A stretch of DNA of 64,000 nt from Prauserella muralis (GCF_003202285.1 NZ_MASW01000001.1:124001-188000), one strand, 5' to 3'; counted from the stretch's first letter, positions 26,072 through 34,773 are shown. Notes: generated by a model not told the origin, from the sequence alone. Translations and numbers: made by a program.

Positions 26072-27097
26072 TTGCTTCGACACGGCACTTCCCCCGTCGG
26101 CGGGTCGCGCAGACGCGCGCGGCTGGCCACCGTCATCGCGAGCATCGGGCTCCTGGCCACGGTCAGCGGGTGCGGTCTGCTGAGCGGCGAGGACGACTCG
26201 TCGTCCTCCGAGGGCAACGGTTCGGTCGAGAAGAGCGACATCACCGTCGCCACATTGCCCGCCATCGACGTGGCCCCCTTGCATCTCGCTGTGAAGAACG
26301 GCTACTTCAAGGAAGAGGGGCTCAACGTCAAGATCGACCAGGCCGCGAGCGGCCAGGCCGCGCTGACGAAGCTCATCAGCGGTGACGCCGACATCACGTT
26401 CTCCAGCTACGTGCCGTTCCTGGTGGCGCAGAACAAGGGCGCCGCGGACATCAAGTTCGTCGCCGACGCGGTGTCCACGACCCCGGACTCCATCCAGATC
26501 GTCACGATGCCGAACTCGTCGGTGAAGAACGTCAAGCAGCTGCAGGGCAAGAAGGTCGCCGTCTCCGCGCTGAACACCATCTCGGACGCGATGGTGAAGT
26601 CGGTGATGAAGACGAACGGCCTCGACCCCAACTCGGTCAACTTCGTCCCGGTGTCCTTCCCGGACATGGCGGCCACCCTGTCGCGGGGTGACGTCGACGC
26701 CGCACTGATGATCGAGCCGTTCCTCACGCAGGCTTCGAGCTCGACCGGCACGGTGCCGCTCGTCGACGCGGCCACCGGCCCGACGAAGGACTTCCCGCTC
26801 GCCGGATACGGTGCGCTGACCAAGTTCACCGAGGAGAACCCGGAGACGGTCGCGGCATTCCAGCGGGCCATGAAGAAGGCCACGGACGAGGCGCAGGACC
26901 GCAGCAAGGTCGAGAAGATGGTCACCGAGTACTCCAAGGTGGAGGCCGACACGGCGGCATTGCTGAAGCTGCCGAAGTTCCAGTCCACCCTGGACGCCGC
27001 GCGCATCCAGCGGGTGGCGGACCTGATGACCGAGTTCGGCATCATCCCGGAGAAGATGGACGTCGCTCCGATGATCGCGAAGCAGGCAGTCACGTAA
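26072..27097 (+). CDS. ABC transporter substrate-binding lipoprotein, SsuA/TauA/THI5-like
   Basis: The 341-residue precursor has an arginine-rich N-terminus and lipobox 'LATVSGC' (Cys34), then a Ser/Asp/Glu-rich tether and an NMT1/THI5-like fold. Typical elements are 'PLHLAVKNGYFKEEGLNVKIDQAASGQAALTKLISGDADITFSS', 'LQGKKVAVSALNTISDAM' and 'DMAATLSRGDVDAALMIEPF'. Family ligands include sulfonates, nitrate, taurine and pyrimidine precursors. The TTG at 26072 is chosen because GAGGAG lies 5 nt upstream; the frame is open further 5' without a site. A paralogue at 34774-35757 also sits divergent to a CvnA-type kinase. The operon continues with two permeases and an ATPase. Confidence 0.92.
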   Translation: MLRHGTSPVGGSRRRARLATVIASIGLLATVSGCGLLSGEDDSSSSEGNGSVEKSDITVATLPAIDVAPLHLAVKNGYFKEEGLNVKIDQAASGQAALTKLISGDADITFSSYVPFLVAQNKGAADIKFVADAVSTTPDSIQIVTMPNSSVKNVKQLQGKKVAVSALNTISDAMVKSVMKTNGLDPNSVNFVPVSFPDMAATLSRGDVDAALMIEPFLTQASSSTGTVPLVDAATGPTKDFPLAGYGALTKFTEENPETVAAFQRAMKKATDEAQDRSKVEKMVTEYSKVEADTAALLKLPKFQSTLDAARIQRVADLMTEFGIIPEKMDVAPMIAKQAVT

Positions 27098-27098
27098 C

Positions 27099-27869
27099 GT
27101 GCGACCGATCTACCGGAATCTGGCCGGCCTGATCGCCTTCCTGGGAGTCTGGGAAGCCGCGGTCAGGCTCGGCCTGATCAACGACCAGTACGTACCGCCC
27201 GCGAGCGTCGTGCTGACCCGCACCGTGGAGCTGCTCGGCCAGGAGGACTTCCTCCGGGACGTCATCGCCAGCATGCTCGCGTGGGCCATCGCGATGCTCG
27301 CCGCGATCGGTATCGCCGTGCCCGCGGGCCTGCTGCTCGGCAGCCTTCCCGGCCTGCGGACGGCGACCACCGCGATCGTGGAGTTCCTGCGGCCGATCCC
27401 GTCGGTCGCGCTGATCCCGCTGGCGATCCTGGTCATCGGCGGCGGGCCGGAGTCGAAGATCGCGCTGGCGATCTACGCCTCGGTGTGGCCGATCCTGTAC
27501 AACACGATCTACGCCTTCACCGAGATCGATCCGCTGCTGATCGACACCGCGCGCTCGTGCGGGGCCAAGCGCGGCAGGGTACTGGCCTCGGTGGCGCTGC
27601 CGCACGCGGCGCCGTTCGTCTTCACGGGCATCCGGATGTCGGCGGCGGTCGCGCTCATCCTCGTGGTGAGCACCGAGTTCATCGCCGGGGCCTCCACCGG
27701 GATCGGCCGGTTCATCCTCGACGCCACGTCCGGCGGAGGACGGATGGACCTGGTGCTCGCGGGCACCATCGTGGCCGGGTTGCTCGGCTACCTGGTCAAC
27801 GACGGGCTCGAACGGCTGGGTGGCAGGCTGTTCCGCTGGCACGCGGCGACCACGACGGAGGCGGTATGA
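27099..27869 (+). CDS. ABC transporter permease (SsuC/TauC family), first
   Basis: The 256-residue integral membrane protein has about six predicted membrane helices. The cytoplasmic EAA loop reads 'LLIDTARSCGAKRGRVLASVALPHAAPFVFTGIRM', and 'EFLRPIPSVALIPLAILVIGGGPESKIALAIYASVWPILYNT' is the sulfonate/nitrate permease signature. The GTG start follows the lipoprotein stop by one base and the stop overlaps the next permease (ATGA), so it is tightly coupled. Two different permease genes suggest a heterodimeric channel. Confidence 0.94.
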   Translation: MRPIYRNLAGLIAFLGVWEAAVRLGLINDQYVPPASVVLTRTVELLGQEDFLRDVIASMLAWAIAMLAAIGIAVPAGLLLGSLPGLRTATTAIVEFLRPIPSVALIPLAILVIGGGPESKIALAIYASVWPILYNTIYAFTEIDPLLIDTARSCGAKRGRVLASVALPHAAPFVFTGIRMSAAVALILVVSTEFIAGASTGIGRFILDATSGGGRMDLVLAGTIVAGLLGYLVNDGLERLGGRLFRWHAATTTEAV

Positions 27870-28675
27870 GGCCAGTCACCGGTTTCCTGCAGCGCTGGTC
27901 GCTGTTCTTCGGCGCGGTGGTGCTCTGGGAGCTCGCCGCGCGGCTCGCCGAGGACCCGTTCTTCCCGCCGCCGACCACGATCCTGCAGACGGCGGGACAG
28001 CTGTGGTTCTCAGGCCCTGCCGGCCACCTGTTGCTCACGGGCAGCGTCTTCAACGACATCCTGCCGAGCCTGGGCAGGGTCTTCGGCGGCTGGCTGATCG
28101 CCGTGCTCGTGGGCGTCGGGCTCGGCACGTTCCTCGGGCGGTCGAAGACCGGCATGGACTACGTGGGGCCGCTGTTCGCGTTCATGCGTGCGGTGCCGCC
28201 GCCCACGCTCGTGCCGGTGTTCCTGGTGCTGTTCAGCATCGGCACCCCGATGAAGCTCGCCACGATCGTCTTCGGGTCGGTGTGGCCGATCCTGCTGAAC
28301 ACCGTGGACGGCGTGCGCTCGGTGAGCACGACCCAGCGCGAGACGGCGGAGTCGTTTCGCACTCCGAAGGCGTACTGGGTCACGATGGTCGTGCTGCCCG
28401 CGGCACTGCCGAAGATCTTCGCCGGGTTGCGGCTGAGCCTGTCGCTCGCGCTGATCCTGATGGTCGTCTCGGAGATGGTCGGCGCCACCGACGGCATCGG
28501 CTACCAGCTGATCTTCGCGCAGCAACGGTTCGACTTCCCCGCGATGTGGGCCTGGATCGTGCTGCTCGGCGTGCTGGGCTACGGGCTGAACGCACTGCTG
28601 CTGGCGGTCGAGCGGCGGATGCTCGACTGGCAGCCGACACGAGGCGCCGCGCGCGCCCAGACCACGGGAGCTTGA
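27866..28675 (+). CDS. ABC transporter permease (SsuC/TauC family), second
   Basis: The 269-residue permease again has about six membrane segments, with 'AFMRAVPPPTLVPVFLVLFSIGTPMKLATIVFGSVWPILLNTVDG' and the EAA-like loop 'TQRETAESFRTPKAYWVTMVVLPAALPKIFAGLRL'. The ATG overlaps the first permease stop by 4 nt, and the ATPase gene starts one base after its stop. It differs clearly from the first permease, which supports a heterodimeric transporter. Confidence 0.94.
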   Translation: MRPVTGFLQRWSLFFGAVVLWELAARLAEDPFFPPPTTILQTAGQLWFSGPAGHLLLTGSVFNDILPSLGRVFGGWLIAVLVGVGLGTFLGRSKTGMDYVGPLFAFMRAVPPPTLVPVFLVLFSIGTPMKLATIVFGSVWPILLNTVDGVRSVSTTQRETAESFRTPKAYWVTMVVLPAALPKIFAGLRLSLSLALILMVVSEMVGATDGIGYQLIFAQQRFDFPAMWAWIVLLGVLGYGLNALLLAVERRMLDWQPTRGAARAQTTGA

Positions 28676-28676
28676 T

Positions 28677-29585
28677 ATGGCAACGATGTTGGAGGTGAAC
28701 GGGCTCAATCACCGCTACGGCAGCGGCGAGAGCGAGCATGTCGCCGTGCGGGACCTGACGTTCACGGTGGAGACCGGGCAGCTGGCGTGCATCGTCGGCC
28801 CCTCCGGCTGTGGCAAGTCGACGCTGCTGCGGTGCATCTCCGGGCTGATCCGGCCCTCCGACGGTGAGGTGAGGCTGCACGGCGACGAGGTCGACGGCGT
28901 GCCCGAGGACCTGGCCGTGGTGTTCCAGGACTACAGCCGGTCACTGTTCCCGTGGTTGTCGGTGCGGCAGAACGTGGAGTTCCCGCTGCGCTGGAAGAAG
29001 CTCAGCCGCGCCGAACGCAGGGAACGGGCGGTGGAGGCGCTGGAGTGGGTCGGCCTGCCCGGTGTCGGCAACAAGTACCCGTGGCAGCTGTCCGGCGGCA
29101 TGCAGCAGCGGGTGTCGATCGCGCGGGCTCTCGCGCGGCGTCCCGCCCTGCTGCTCATGGACGAGCCCTTCGCGTCGGTGGACGCGCAGACCCGGTTCGA
29201 GCTGGAGGACCTGCTGCGCACGGTGCAGGTCAAGCACGGCAGCACGATCCTGCTGGTGACGCACGACATCGACGAGAGCGTCTACCTCGGCGACCGCGTG
29301 CTGGTGCTGTCGAAGTCCCCGGCGTCGATCGTCGCGGACCTTCCGGTGGAGCTGCCGGCCGAGCGCGACCAGATCGCCACGCGGGCCTCGTCCGCGTTCG
29401 TCTCGATGCGCAGTGAGGTGGCCAAGCTGCTGCACGGCAGCGGCACCGCGGGCCCCGTCACCGCCGAGGGCGCACCCGCGGCCGAGGACGCGCCCGAAGC
29501 GGAGCAGGCCAGGGCCGACCTGACGGAGGCCGACGCCGCGGAGCAGGCGAACACCGCGGGCGAGCCGGCCTCGAAGCCTCACTGA
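28677..29585 (+). CDS. ABC transporter ATP-binding protein (SsuB/TauB family)
   Basis: The 302-residue ATPase carries Walker A 'GPSGCGKST', Q-loop 'VVFQDYSRSLFPWLSVRQNV', signature 'LSGGMQQRVSIARAL', Walker B 'LLLMDEPFASVDAQTR' and H-loop 'LLVTHDIDES'. It lacks an extra regulatory domain but ends in a ~45-residue Ala/Glu/Asp-rich tail of unknown role. It completes the lipoprotein-permease-permease-ATPase importer. The operon ends at the palindrome at 29610-29662, facing the convergent decarboxylase gene. Confidence 0.95.
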   Translation: MATMLEVNGLNHRYGSGESEHVAVRDLTFTVETGQLACIVGPSGCGKSTLLRCISGLIRPSDGEVRLHGDEVDGVPEDLAVVFQDYSRSLFPWLSVRQNVEFPLRWKKLSRAERRERAVEALEWVGLPGVGNKYPWQLSGGMQQRVSIARALARRPALLLMDEPFASVDAQTRFELEDLLRTVQVKHGSTILLVTHDIDESVYLGDRVLVLSKSPASIVADLPVELPAERDQIATRASSAFVSMRSEVAKLLHGSGTAGPVTAEGAPAAEDAPEAEQARADLTEADAAEQANTAGEPASKPH

Positions 29586-29609
29586 GCCGCCGCCCCACCC
29601 GCCCCCACC

Positions 29610-29662
29610 GGGAGCAAGGGACCTTTACTCCCGCCAAACGAGAGTAAAGGTCCCTTGCTCCC
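29610..29662. repeat. Perfect 21-bp stem-loop intergenic element (family C), probable bidirectional terminator
   Basis: Two perfectly complementary 21-nt arms, 29610-29630 and 29642-29662, surround an 11-nt loop. The left arm begins GGGAGCAAGGGACC and ends TTTACTC. The element exactly fills the gap between two convergent genes, ending 3 nt before the decarboxylase stop. No T-tract follows. Perfect pairing of this length is unusual for an ordinary terminator. Confidence 0.87.
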
Positions 29663-29665
29663 TGC

Positions 29666-31246
29666 TCAGTAGATCTTTTCCGGGGCCGGGTCGACGCGGA
29701 CATGCACGACGCTCGGCCTGGGGTCGGCGAGCGAGGCGCTGAGCGCGGCCTTCAGCTCGCCGGGCTGCTCGGCGTGGTAGGTGGCGCAGCCCATGCCGCT
29801 GGCGAGCGCGGCGAAGTCGATACCACCGAGGTCCACACCCGGCAGCTTCTCGCCGCCGATCGCCTCGCCGAGGATGCGCACCGCCGCGTACTGCGTGTTG
29901 TCCAGGACCACGAACGTCACCGGCACCTGCTCGGTGGCCGCCGTCCACAGTGCCTGGATGCTGTACATGCTGGAGCCGTCGCCCAGCACGCTCACGACCT
30001 TGCGCCGCGGCCGCGCCAGTCCCGCGCCGATCGCGGCGGGCAGCGCCCAGCCGAGGCTTCCGCTCGCGGCGGCGAGAAAGCCGGTGTCGCGCGAGGAGAT
30101 CGGCAGGTGGTCGTGCAGGACGTTGCGGTGGCTCGGCGCCTCCTCCACCACGATCGCGTCGTCGGGCAGCAGCTCGGCGAGCACGCTGTAGACGTAGCCG
30201 CCCGACACCGGCGTCGTCTCCGGCGGGCGGGCGGGCCGTGCCAGCGGCGCGGGCGCCGCCCTCGTCGTGTCCCCCACGGCGTCGGCCAGCTGCCGCACCG
30301 CGAGCGCGGGCGTGGCTCGCACGCCGGTGCCATGCGGGGCCCGCGCGAGCACCTGCTCGTCGTCGGAGACCACGAACGTCGGCGGCAGCTCCCGCTCGGG
30401 CTCGCCCCGGTACACGTGATAGGTGAACGCGGGCGCGCCGATCACCACCACGAGGTCGTGCGCGGCCAGCGTGTCCGCCAGAGCGATGCGCTCCGGCGTG
30501 AGGAAACCGAGGAACAGCGGGTGGTCCTCGGGGAACGAGCACCGGCCCGACATCGGGCTGGCGTACACCCCGGCCCTGCTCCGCTCCGCGAGCGACACCA
30601 GCTCCTCGACGACGCCGTCCTGGTCCACGGCCGCGCCGACGACGAACGCCGGCGCCGTGCTGCGCTCGAGTGCCGCCGCCAGCTCGGCCAGCGCGTCCGG
30701 ATCGGCGGCGAAGCCCGGCACGCGCGGCCGGGCCCGCACCGGCCGCGCCTCGGCGTCCCAGTCGTCGGCGGGCACCGACAGGAACACCGGACCGTACGGC
30801 GGCTGCGTCGCGATGTGGTAGGCGCGCGCCAGCGCCGCGGGCACGTCCTCGGCGCGGGCAGGCTCACAGCTCCACTTCACGTACGGGCGCGGAAACAGCG
30901 CCGCGTCCGTCGCGCCGAGGAACGGGTCCTCCGGCAGCAGGGAACGGGTCTGCTGTCCCGCCACCACGATCAGCGGTGAGCGGTTCTGATACGCGGTGAA
31001 CATGCTGCCCAGGGCGTGCCCGACCCCGCCAGCGGAGTGCAGGTTGACCAGCACCGGCTCCCGGGCGGCCTGCGCGTAGCCGTCGGCCATCGCGACCACC
31101 ACGGACTCCTGCAACCCCAGCACGTAGCGGAAGTCCGACGGCCAGTCGGTGAGGAACGGGATCTCCGTGGTGCCCGGATTCCCGAAGACGGTGGTCAGTC
31201 CCCATTCGCGCAGCAGCTCGCGCGTGACGTCGCGTACGGATCCCAC
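29666..31246 (-). CDS. mdlC: Thiamine-diphosphate-dependent benzoylformate decarboxylase homologue
   Basis: This 526-residue ThDP enzyme aligns by eye with Pseudomonas benzoylformate decarboxylase: 'FGNPGTTEIPFL', 'LGLQESVVVAMADGYAQA' with the cofactor-activating Glu, 'NLHSAGG' with an active-site His, 'VKWSCEPA', 'GAPAFTYHVY' with the second His, and the ThDP motif 'LGDGSSMYSIQALWTAA'. The usual active-site Ser in NPGSNE is Thr here. It would decarboxylate a 2-keto acid to an aldehyde; benzoylformate is likely but not proven. No mandelate racemase or dehydrogenase gene is nearby. It is convergent with the ABC operon, leaving open whether that importer feeds it. Confidence 0.87.
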   Translation of the reverse strand: MGSVRDVTRELLREWGLTTVFGNPGTTEIPFLTDWPSDFRYVLGLQESVVVAMADGYAQAAREPVLVNLHSAGGVGHALGSMFTAYQNRSPLIVVAGQQTRSLLPEDPFLGATDAALFPRPYVKWSCEPARAEDVPAALARAYHIATQPPYGPVFLSVPADDWDAEARPVRARPRVPGFAADPDALAELAAALERSTAPAFVVGAAVDQDGVVEELVSLAERSRAGVYASPMSGRCSFPEDHPLFLGFLTPERIALADTLAAHDLVVVIGAPAFTYHVYRGEPERELPPTFVVSDDEQVLARAPHGTGVRATPALAVRQLADAVGDTTRAAPAPLARPARPPETTPVSGGYVYSVLAELLPDDAIVVEEAPSHRNVLHDHLPISSRDTGFLAAASGSLGWALPAAIGAGLARPRRKVVSVLGDGSSMYSIQALWTAATEQVPVTFVVLDNTQYAAVRILGEAIGGEKLPGVDLGGIDFAALASGMGCATYHAEQPGELKAALSASLADPRPSVVHVRVDPAPEKIY

Positions 31247-31250
31247 CGCC

Positions 31251-31520
31251 TCACGCTATCGGATGATCCAGCGCCTCGACCAGCATCGTGGGATCGTGAT
31301 AATCGCGCGACCACATGATCTTCCCGTCCCGTACGCGCACCACGAAGATGTTCCGCACCGTCAGCCGGGCCCCCGTCGTGGTGACCGTGACGTCGTAGTC
31401 GCACTCGGCGACGATCACCTCCGGGTCCGTGGTCTCGCGGATCTCCAGCCGCTCGGCCCGCAGGGTGATCGGGACCCGCGAGGCCGCGGCAAGGTGCTGC
31501 CGGATCCGGTCCCTGCCCTC
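31251..31520 (-). pseudogene. Decayed SnoaL-like (NTF2-fold) gene, N-terminus lost
   Basis: An 89-codon open stretch ends in TGA at 31251-31253 and reads like the C-terminal two-thirds of a SnoaL/ketosteroid-isomerase-like protein: 'EGRDRIRQHLAAAS', 'ETTDPEVIVAECDYDV', 'FVVRVRDGKIMWSRDYHDP'. It has no start codon at its 5' end and is closed upstream by an in-frame TAG (31521-31523) inside the TetR promoter. The missing ~40 N-terminal residues normally hold part of the barrel. It lies 4 nt from the decarboxylase gene. A deletion that joined the TetR promoter region to its interior is the simplest explanation. Confidence 0.72.
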
Positions 31521-31527
31521 CTATTAT

Positions 31528-31570
31528 CGGAGCCGTGACTCCGCTTCAAACGGACGGAGCGCCGACTCCG
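31528..31570. promoter_or_regulatory. Twin operator-like palindromes in front of the TetR gene
   Basis: CGGAGCCGTGACTCCG (31528-31543) and CGGAGCGCCGACTCCG (31555-31570) are two copies of an imperfect palindrome CGGAGNNNNGACTCCG, 27 nt apart, both followed by CTT. A -10-like TATTAT lies just upstream of the first. The spacing and position, 20 nt before the TetR ATG, suggest autorepression by that regulator. Confidence 0.68.
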
Positions 31571-31590
31571 CTTGTCAAGGAAGCCGCGCG

Positions 31591-32142
31591 ATGAGCCCGC
31601 GCGCCGACGCCGTGCGCAACCGCGCGAAGGTGCTCTCCGCCGCGGACGAGGTCTTCGTCGAGCACGGCACCGACGCCTCCACCGACCAGATCGCCAAGCG
31701 CGCCGGCGTGGGCATCGGCACCGTGTTCCGGCACTTCCCGACCAAGGAACTGCTGCTGGAGGCCGTGTTCGCCGAACGCCTTCGCCGGGTCGGCGAGCAG
31801 GCCAGAACCATGGCCACCCGGCAGGCGCCGGACGAGGCGTTCCGGGAGCTGTTCGGCACGCTGGTGGCCGACTCGGGCGCCAAGCAGGCCCTGGCCGAGG
31901 CGCTCACCGAGGCCGGCGTGGACGTCCGCGAGTCGGCCTCACCCGTGGAGGACGAGCTCCGCGCCGCGCTCGGCGAGTTGCTCGCCCGTGCACAGCAGGC
32001 GGGCGGGATCCGCGACGACATCGGCATCGACGAGGTGATCGCGCTGCTGGTCGGCGCCTCTCAGGCGATCGGGAAGACGCTCGACGTGTCGATGCGCGCC
32101 CGCACGCTCAACGTGTTCCTGGATGGGATGCGGCCGCACTGA
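31591..32142 (+). CDS. TetR/AcrR-family transcriptional regulator
   Basis: The 183-residue product has the TetR DNA-binding domain at its N-terminus: 'NRAKVLSAADEVFVEHGTDASTDQIAKRAGVGIGTVFRHFPTKELLLEAVF'. The divergent C-terminal helical domain would bind an unknown ligand and ends with 'ALLVGASQAIGKTLDV', as in many actinobacterial regulators beside SnoaL-like genes. ATG at 31591 gives the usual N-terminus. Two palindromes upstream are probable operators. The divergent gene it might have controlled is the truncated SnoaL-like remnant, so its present target may be only itself. Confidence 0.92.
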   Translation: MSPRADAVRNRAKVLSAADEVFVEHGTDASTDQIAKRAGVGIGTVFRHFPTKELLLEAVFAERLRRVGEQARTMATRQAPDEAFRELFGTLVADSGAKQALAEALTEAGVDVRESASPVEDELRAALGELLARAQQAGGIRDDIGIDEVIALLVGASQAIGKTLDVSMRARTLNVFLDGMRPH

Positions 32143-32162
32143 GGCCCGCCGGGGCCGCGGGC

Positions 32163-34598
32163 TCACTCCGCCCGCGCGTGCCTGCCGCGGCGCACGCCGT
32201 TCTGCAGGCTCGCCATCCGGGAGCGCACGTCCTCCGGCGCGCGGCTCACGACGGCCTGCCGCTCCTCTTCCGCGTCCTCGGAAGGCCAGGCCACGTCCTC
32301 GGCTCCGGGCGCCTCGCCCGTCCGGAACCACTGCGTGAGCACCTCCTGGTACGCGGGCATCCGGTCGGTCGGGGTGTCCTCGGACAGCGCGTACTCCTCC
32401 TGGTCGTGCTCGGTGGGCCATTCGGGCGCCGGCTCCGGCCGCACGGGGGCGCGCAGGGGCGGCTCCTGCCAGACGTCGGCAGGCTCGGGCTCGGGCTCGG
32501 GCTCGGGCTCCGGCTGGGGGTCCGGTTCCGGATGCCACTCCGGCTCGGGCTCCGGTGCCGGCACCGGCGGGGTGGCCGGCTGGGCGGCCACCGGGGCGGG
32601 CGCAGGTGGCATCGGGCGCGGCGTCGGCTCGAACTGCACCAGCTCCGCGGGCACCACCACGGTCGCCGTGAGCCCCCGGATGTCCGCCGCCGACAGCCAC
32701 ACGCGGATGCCGTGCCGCCTGGCGAGCTTGGCCACCACGTAGAGCCCCATCCGCCGGGACACCTCGACGTCCACCTCGGGCGGCTCGGCGAGCCGCTCGT
32801 TGGCCCTGCGGATCTCGGCATCGGGCATCCCCGCGCCACGGTCGGTGATGTCGATCCGCCACTCGCCGTCCGGGGTCACCGAGCTGACCACCGACACGGG
32901 CGTCTCGTCGCCGGAGTAGGCGGTGGCGTTCTCGAACAGCTCCGAGATCACGTGCACCAGGTCGCCGACCGCCTCACCGAGCACGCTCAGCCGGGGCGTC
33001 GCGGCGATCTTGATCCGGGGATAGTGCTCCACCTCCGACAGCGCGGCTCCGATGATCTCGTCGGCGGGCACGGCGCCCGGCAGCGGGCGCCCCACGTCCT
33101 GTCCCGCGAGCACCAGCAGGTTCTCGCTGTTGCGGCGCATCCGCGTGGCAAGGTGGTCGAGCTCGAACAGGCCGCTCAGGATGTCCGGGTCCTGCTCGTG
33201 CTCCTCCATCCGGTCGAGCACGGACAGCTGCCGCTCCACCAGGTCCTGGCTGCGCCGGGAGAGGTTGACGAACATCGAGTTGACGTTCTCGCGCAGCATG
33301 GCCTGCTCGCCCGCGAGCCGCACCGCCTCGCCGTGCACGGCGTCGAACGCCCTCGCGACCTGGCCCAGCTCCTCTCTGCTGAACACGGGCACCGGCTCGA
33401 CGGCCCTGCGATGCGCCTCCTCCGGCCGCGGGTCCGGGTCGGCCAGGATGCCCCGCACGGCGTCCGGCAACCGGTGCTGTGCCACGTCGAGTGCGTTCTG
33501 CCGGAGCAGCCGCAGCGGGGCGAGCAGCGACCGCGCGATCAGCATCGCGAGGACCGCCGCGACCGCCAGCACCCCGAGCACGATGCCCGCGTCGATGATC
33601 GCCGAGCGGCGCGCGTCGGTGGCCAGCGCGTCGGACCGTTGCTGGATCTGCACGTGCAGGGCGTCCTGCACCCGCTTCGCGAGGTTCACCGTGTAGGTGG
33701 CGGCGGTGTCCCACTGAGCGGGGTCGAGTCCCGCGAGGTCCTGGTCGGCACCGGCCCGCCGCAGCACCGACTCGACCATGCCGTTGCCGATGTCCACGAC
33801 CAGACCGATGATCGTGTCGTCGTACATCCGCCGCTGCCGCGGCGTGGCGAACTTCCGGAAGTCGTTGCGGGCGGCGTCGAGTTCGGCCTCCGCGCCCAGC
33901 AGCGCCCGTTCCCTGTCCTCGGTGAGGATGCCGCTCGCGAGCGCCTCGGCGACGATGGCCCGCTTGACCGACATCTGGTCCTTGACCCGCGCGAGCGCGC
34001 CCGCGGCCAGCCGGGTCCGGGCCAGCTGGTCGTCCTCGATGCCGGACACGGCCTGGTCGCCGATGTCGAGCAGACCGGAAATCAGCCCGCCGTACGAGCG
34101 CAGCACGGCGTCGGCGGGCAGTTGCGAGTTCTCGCCCGCGTAGCGCAGTCCCGTGAGCACGTCCAGCCTGCGTTCGACCTGCTGGAAGGCGGCCACGGCC
34201 TCCGGCGCGAGATCGGGCGTCGCGGCGGAGAGCTCGCGGTCGAACGCGCCGATCGCGGCGTCCACCTTGCCCCGCTGCTCGCGCAGCTCCCGCAGCCCGC
34301 TCTGCCTGCCCGCACCGACGTAGCGCACGGTGAGGTCGCGTTCGCGCTGCAGCTCGTGCACGAGGTCGGCGACGGTCGTGTCCACCCGCACGCGCTGCGC
34401 GCCCTCGGCGAACCCGGACGCCCTGCCGAGATCGTCCGCGATACGAAGACCCACCAGGACGACGACGGCCAGCACCGGGATCAGCAGTGCGGCCACCAAC
34501 CTGGTGCGCAGCCGCCAGTTGCGGAGCCTCCAGCGCCCCCCGGCACGTCCGGGATCCGTCGCGTCATCCCGGTGGGGACGGTTACTGCGACGGGTCAC
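32163..34598 (-). CDS. Orphan CvnA-type sensor histidine kinase with NIT-like extracellular domain
   Basis: The 811-residue kinase is a paralogue of cvnA: TM1 ('LVAALLIPVLAVVVLVGL'), a helical NIT-like outer domain (~55-320), TM2 ('IVLGVLAVAAVLAMLIARSL'), and HAMP. The H-box 'FELDHLATRMRRN', N-box 'VISELFENATAYSGDE', 'ITDRGAGMPDAEI' and 'SRRMGLYVVAKLARRHGIRV' follow. The tail has Pro/Glu-rich repeats and ends like cvnA ('VRSRMASLQNGVRRGRHARAE'). No roadblock, DUF742 or GTPase gene accompanies it, so it may signal through the conservon 7 kb away. A binding lipoprotein gene diverges 175 nt away, the same pairing as cvnA with its lipoprotein. Confidence 0.92.
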   Translation of the reverse strand: MTRRSNRPHRDDATDPGRAGGRWRLRNWRLRTRLVAALLIPVLAVVVLVGLRIADDLGRASGFAEGAQRVRVDTTVADLVHELQRERDLTVRYVGAGRQSGLRELREQRGKVDAAIGAFDRELSAATPDLAPEAVAAFQQVERRLDVLTGLRYAGENSQLPADAVLRSYGGLISGLLDIGDQAVSGIEDDQLARTRLAAGALARVKDQMSVKRAIVAEALASGILTEDRERALLGAEAELDAARNDFRKFATPRQRRMYDDTIIGLVVDIGNGMVESVLRRAGADQDLAGLDPAQWDTAATYTVNLAKRVQDALHVQIQQRSDALATDARRSAIIDAGIVLGVLAVAAVLAMLIARSLLAPLRLLRQNALDVAQHRLPDAVRGILADPDPRPEEAHRRAVEPVPVFSREELGQVARAFDAVHGEAVRLAGEQAMLRENVNSMFVNLSRRSQDLVERQLSVLDRMEEHEQDPDILSGLFELDHLATRMRRNSENLLVLAGQDVGRPLPGAVPADEIIGAALSEVEHYPRIKIAATPRLSVLGEAVGDLVHVISELFENATAYSGDETPVSVVSSVTPDGEWRIDITDRGAGMPDAEIRRANERLAEPPEVDVEVSRRMGLYVVAKLARRHGIRVWLSAADIRGLTATVVVPAELVQFEPTPRPMPPAPAPVAAQPATPPVPAPEPEPEWHPEPDPQPEPEPEPEPEPADVWQEPPLRAPVRPEPAPEWPTEHDQEEYALSEDTPTDRMPAYQEVLTQWFRTGEAPGAEDVAWPSEDAEEERQAVVSRAPEDVRSRMASLQNGVRRGRHARAE

Positions 34599-34773
34599 CT
34601 GGCTTCCTCTGTCGAACCTGTTGTCAAACCGCAGTCAGGGCACGTCCCCGGGGAAACCACTGGAGGGTAGCGGCACTCGTGATGATCCGGAAGGCGCCCG
34701 CAGCTCGGCGGGGTCGCGGGCGATGGTATTGGTTTTGCCTGCCCGGACTCCACCGGATCGGGCAGTCTCGCTT

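Noticed and set aside
22460-29585. Assigning the conservon and ABC operon to nitrate metabolism
   Set aside because: The NIT-like domain and SsuA/THI5-like family names are homology labels. No nitrate or nitrite reductase is in the window, so nitrate as ligand is unsupported.
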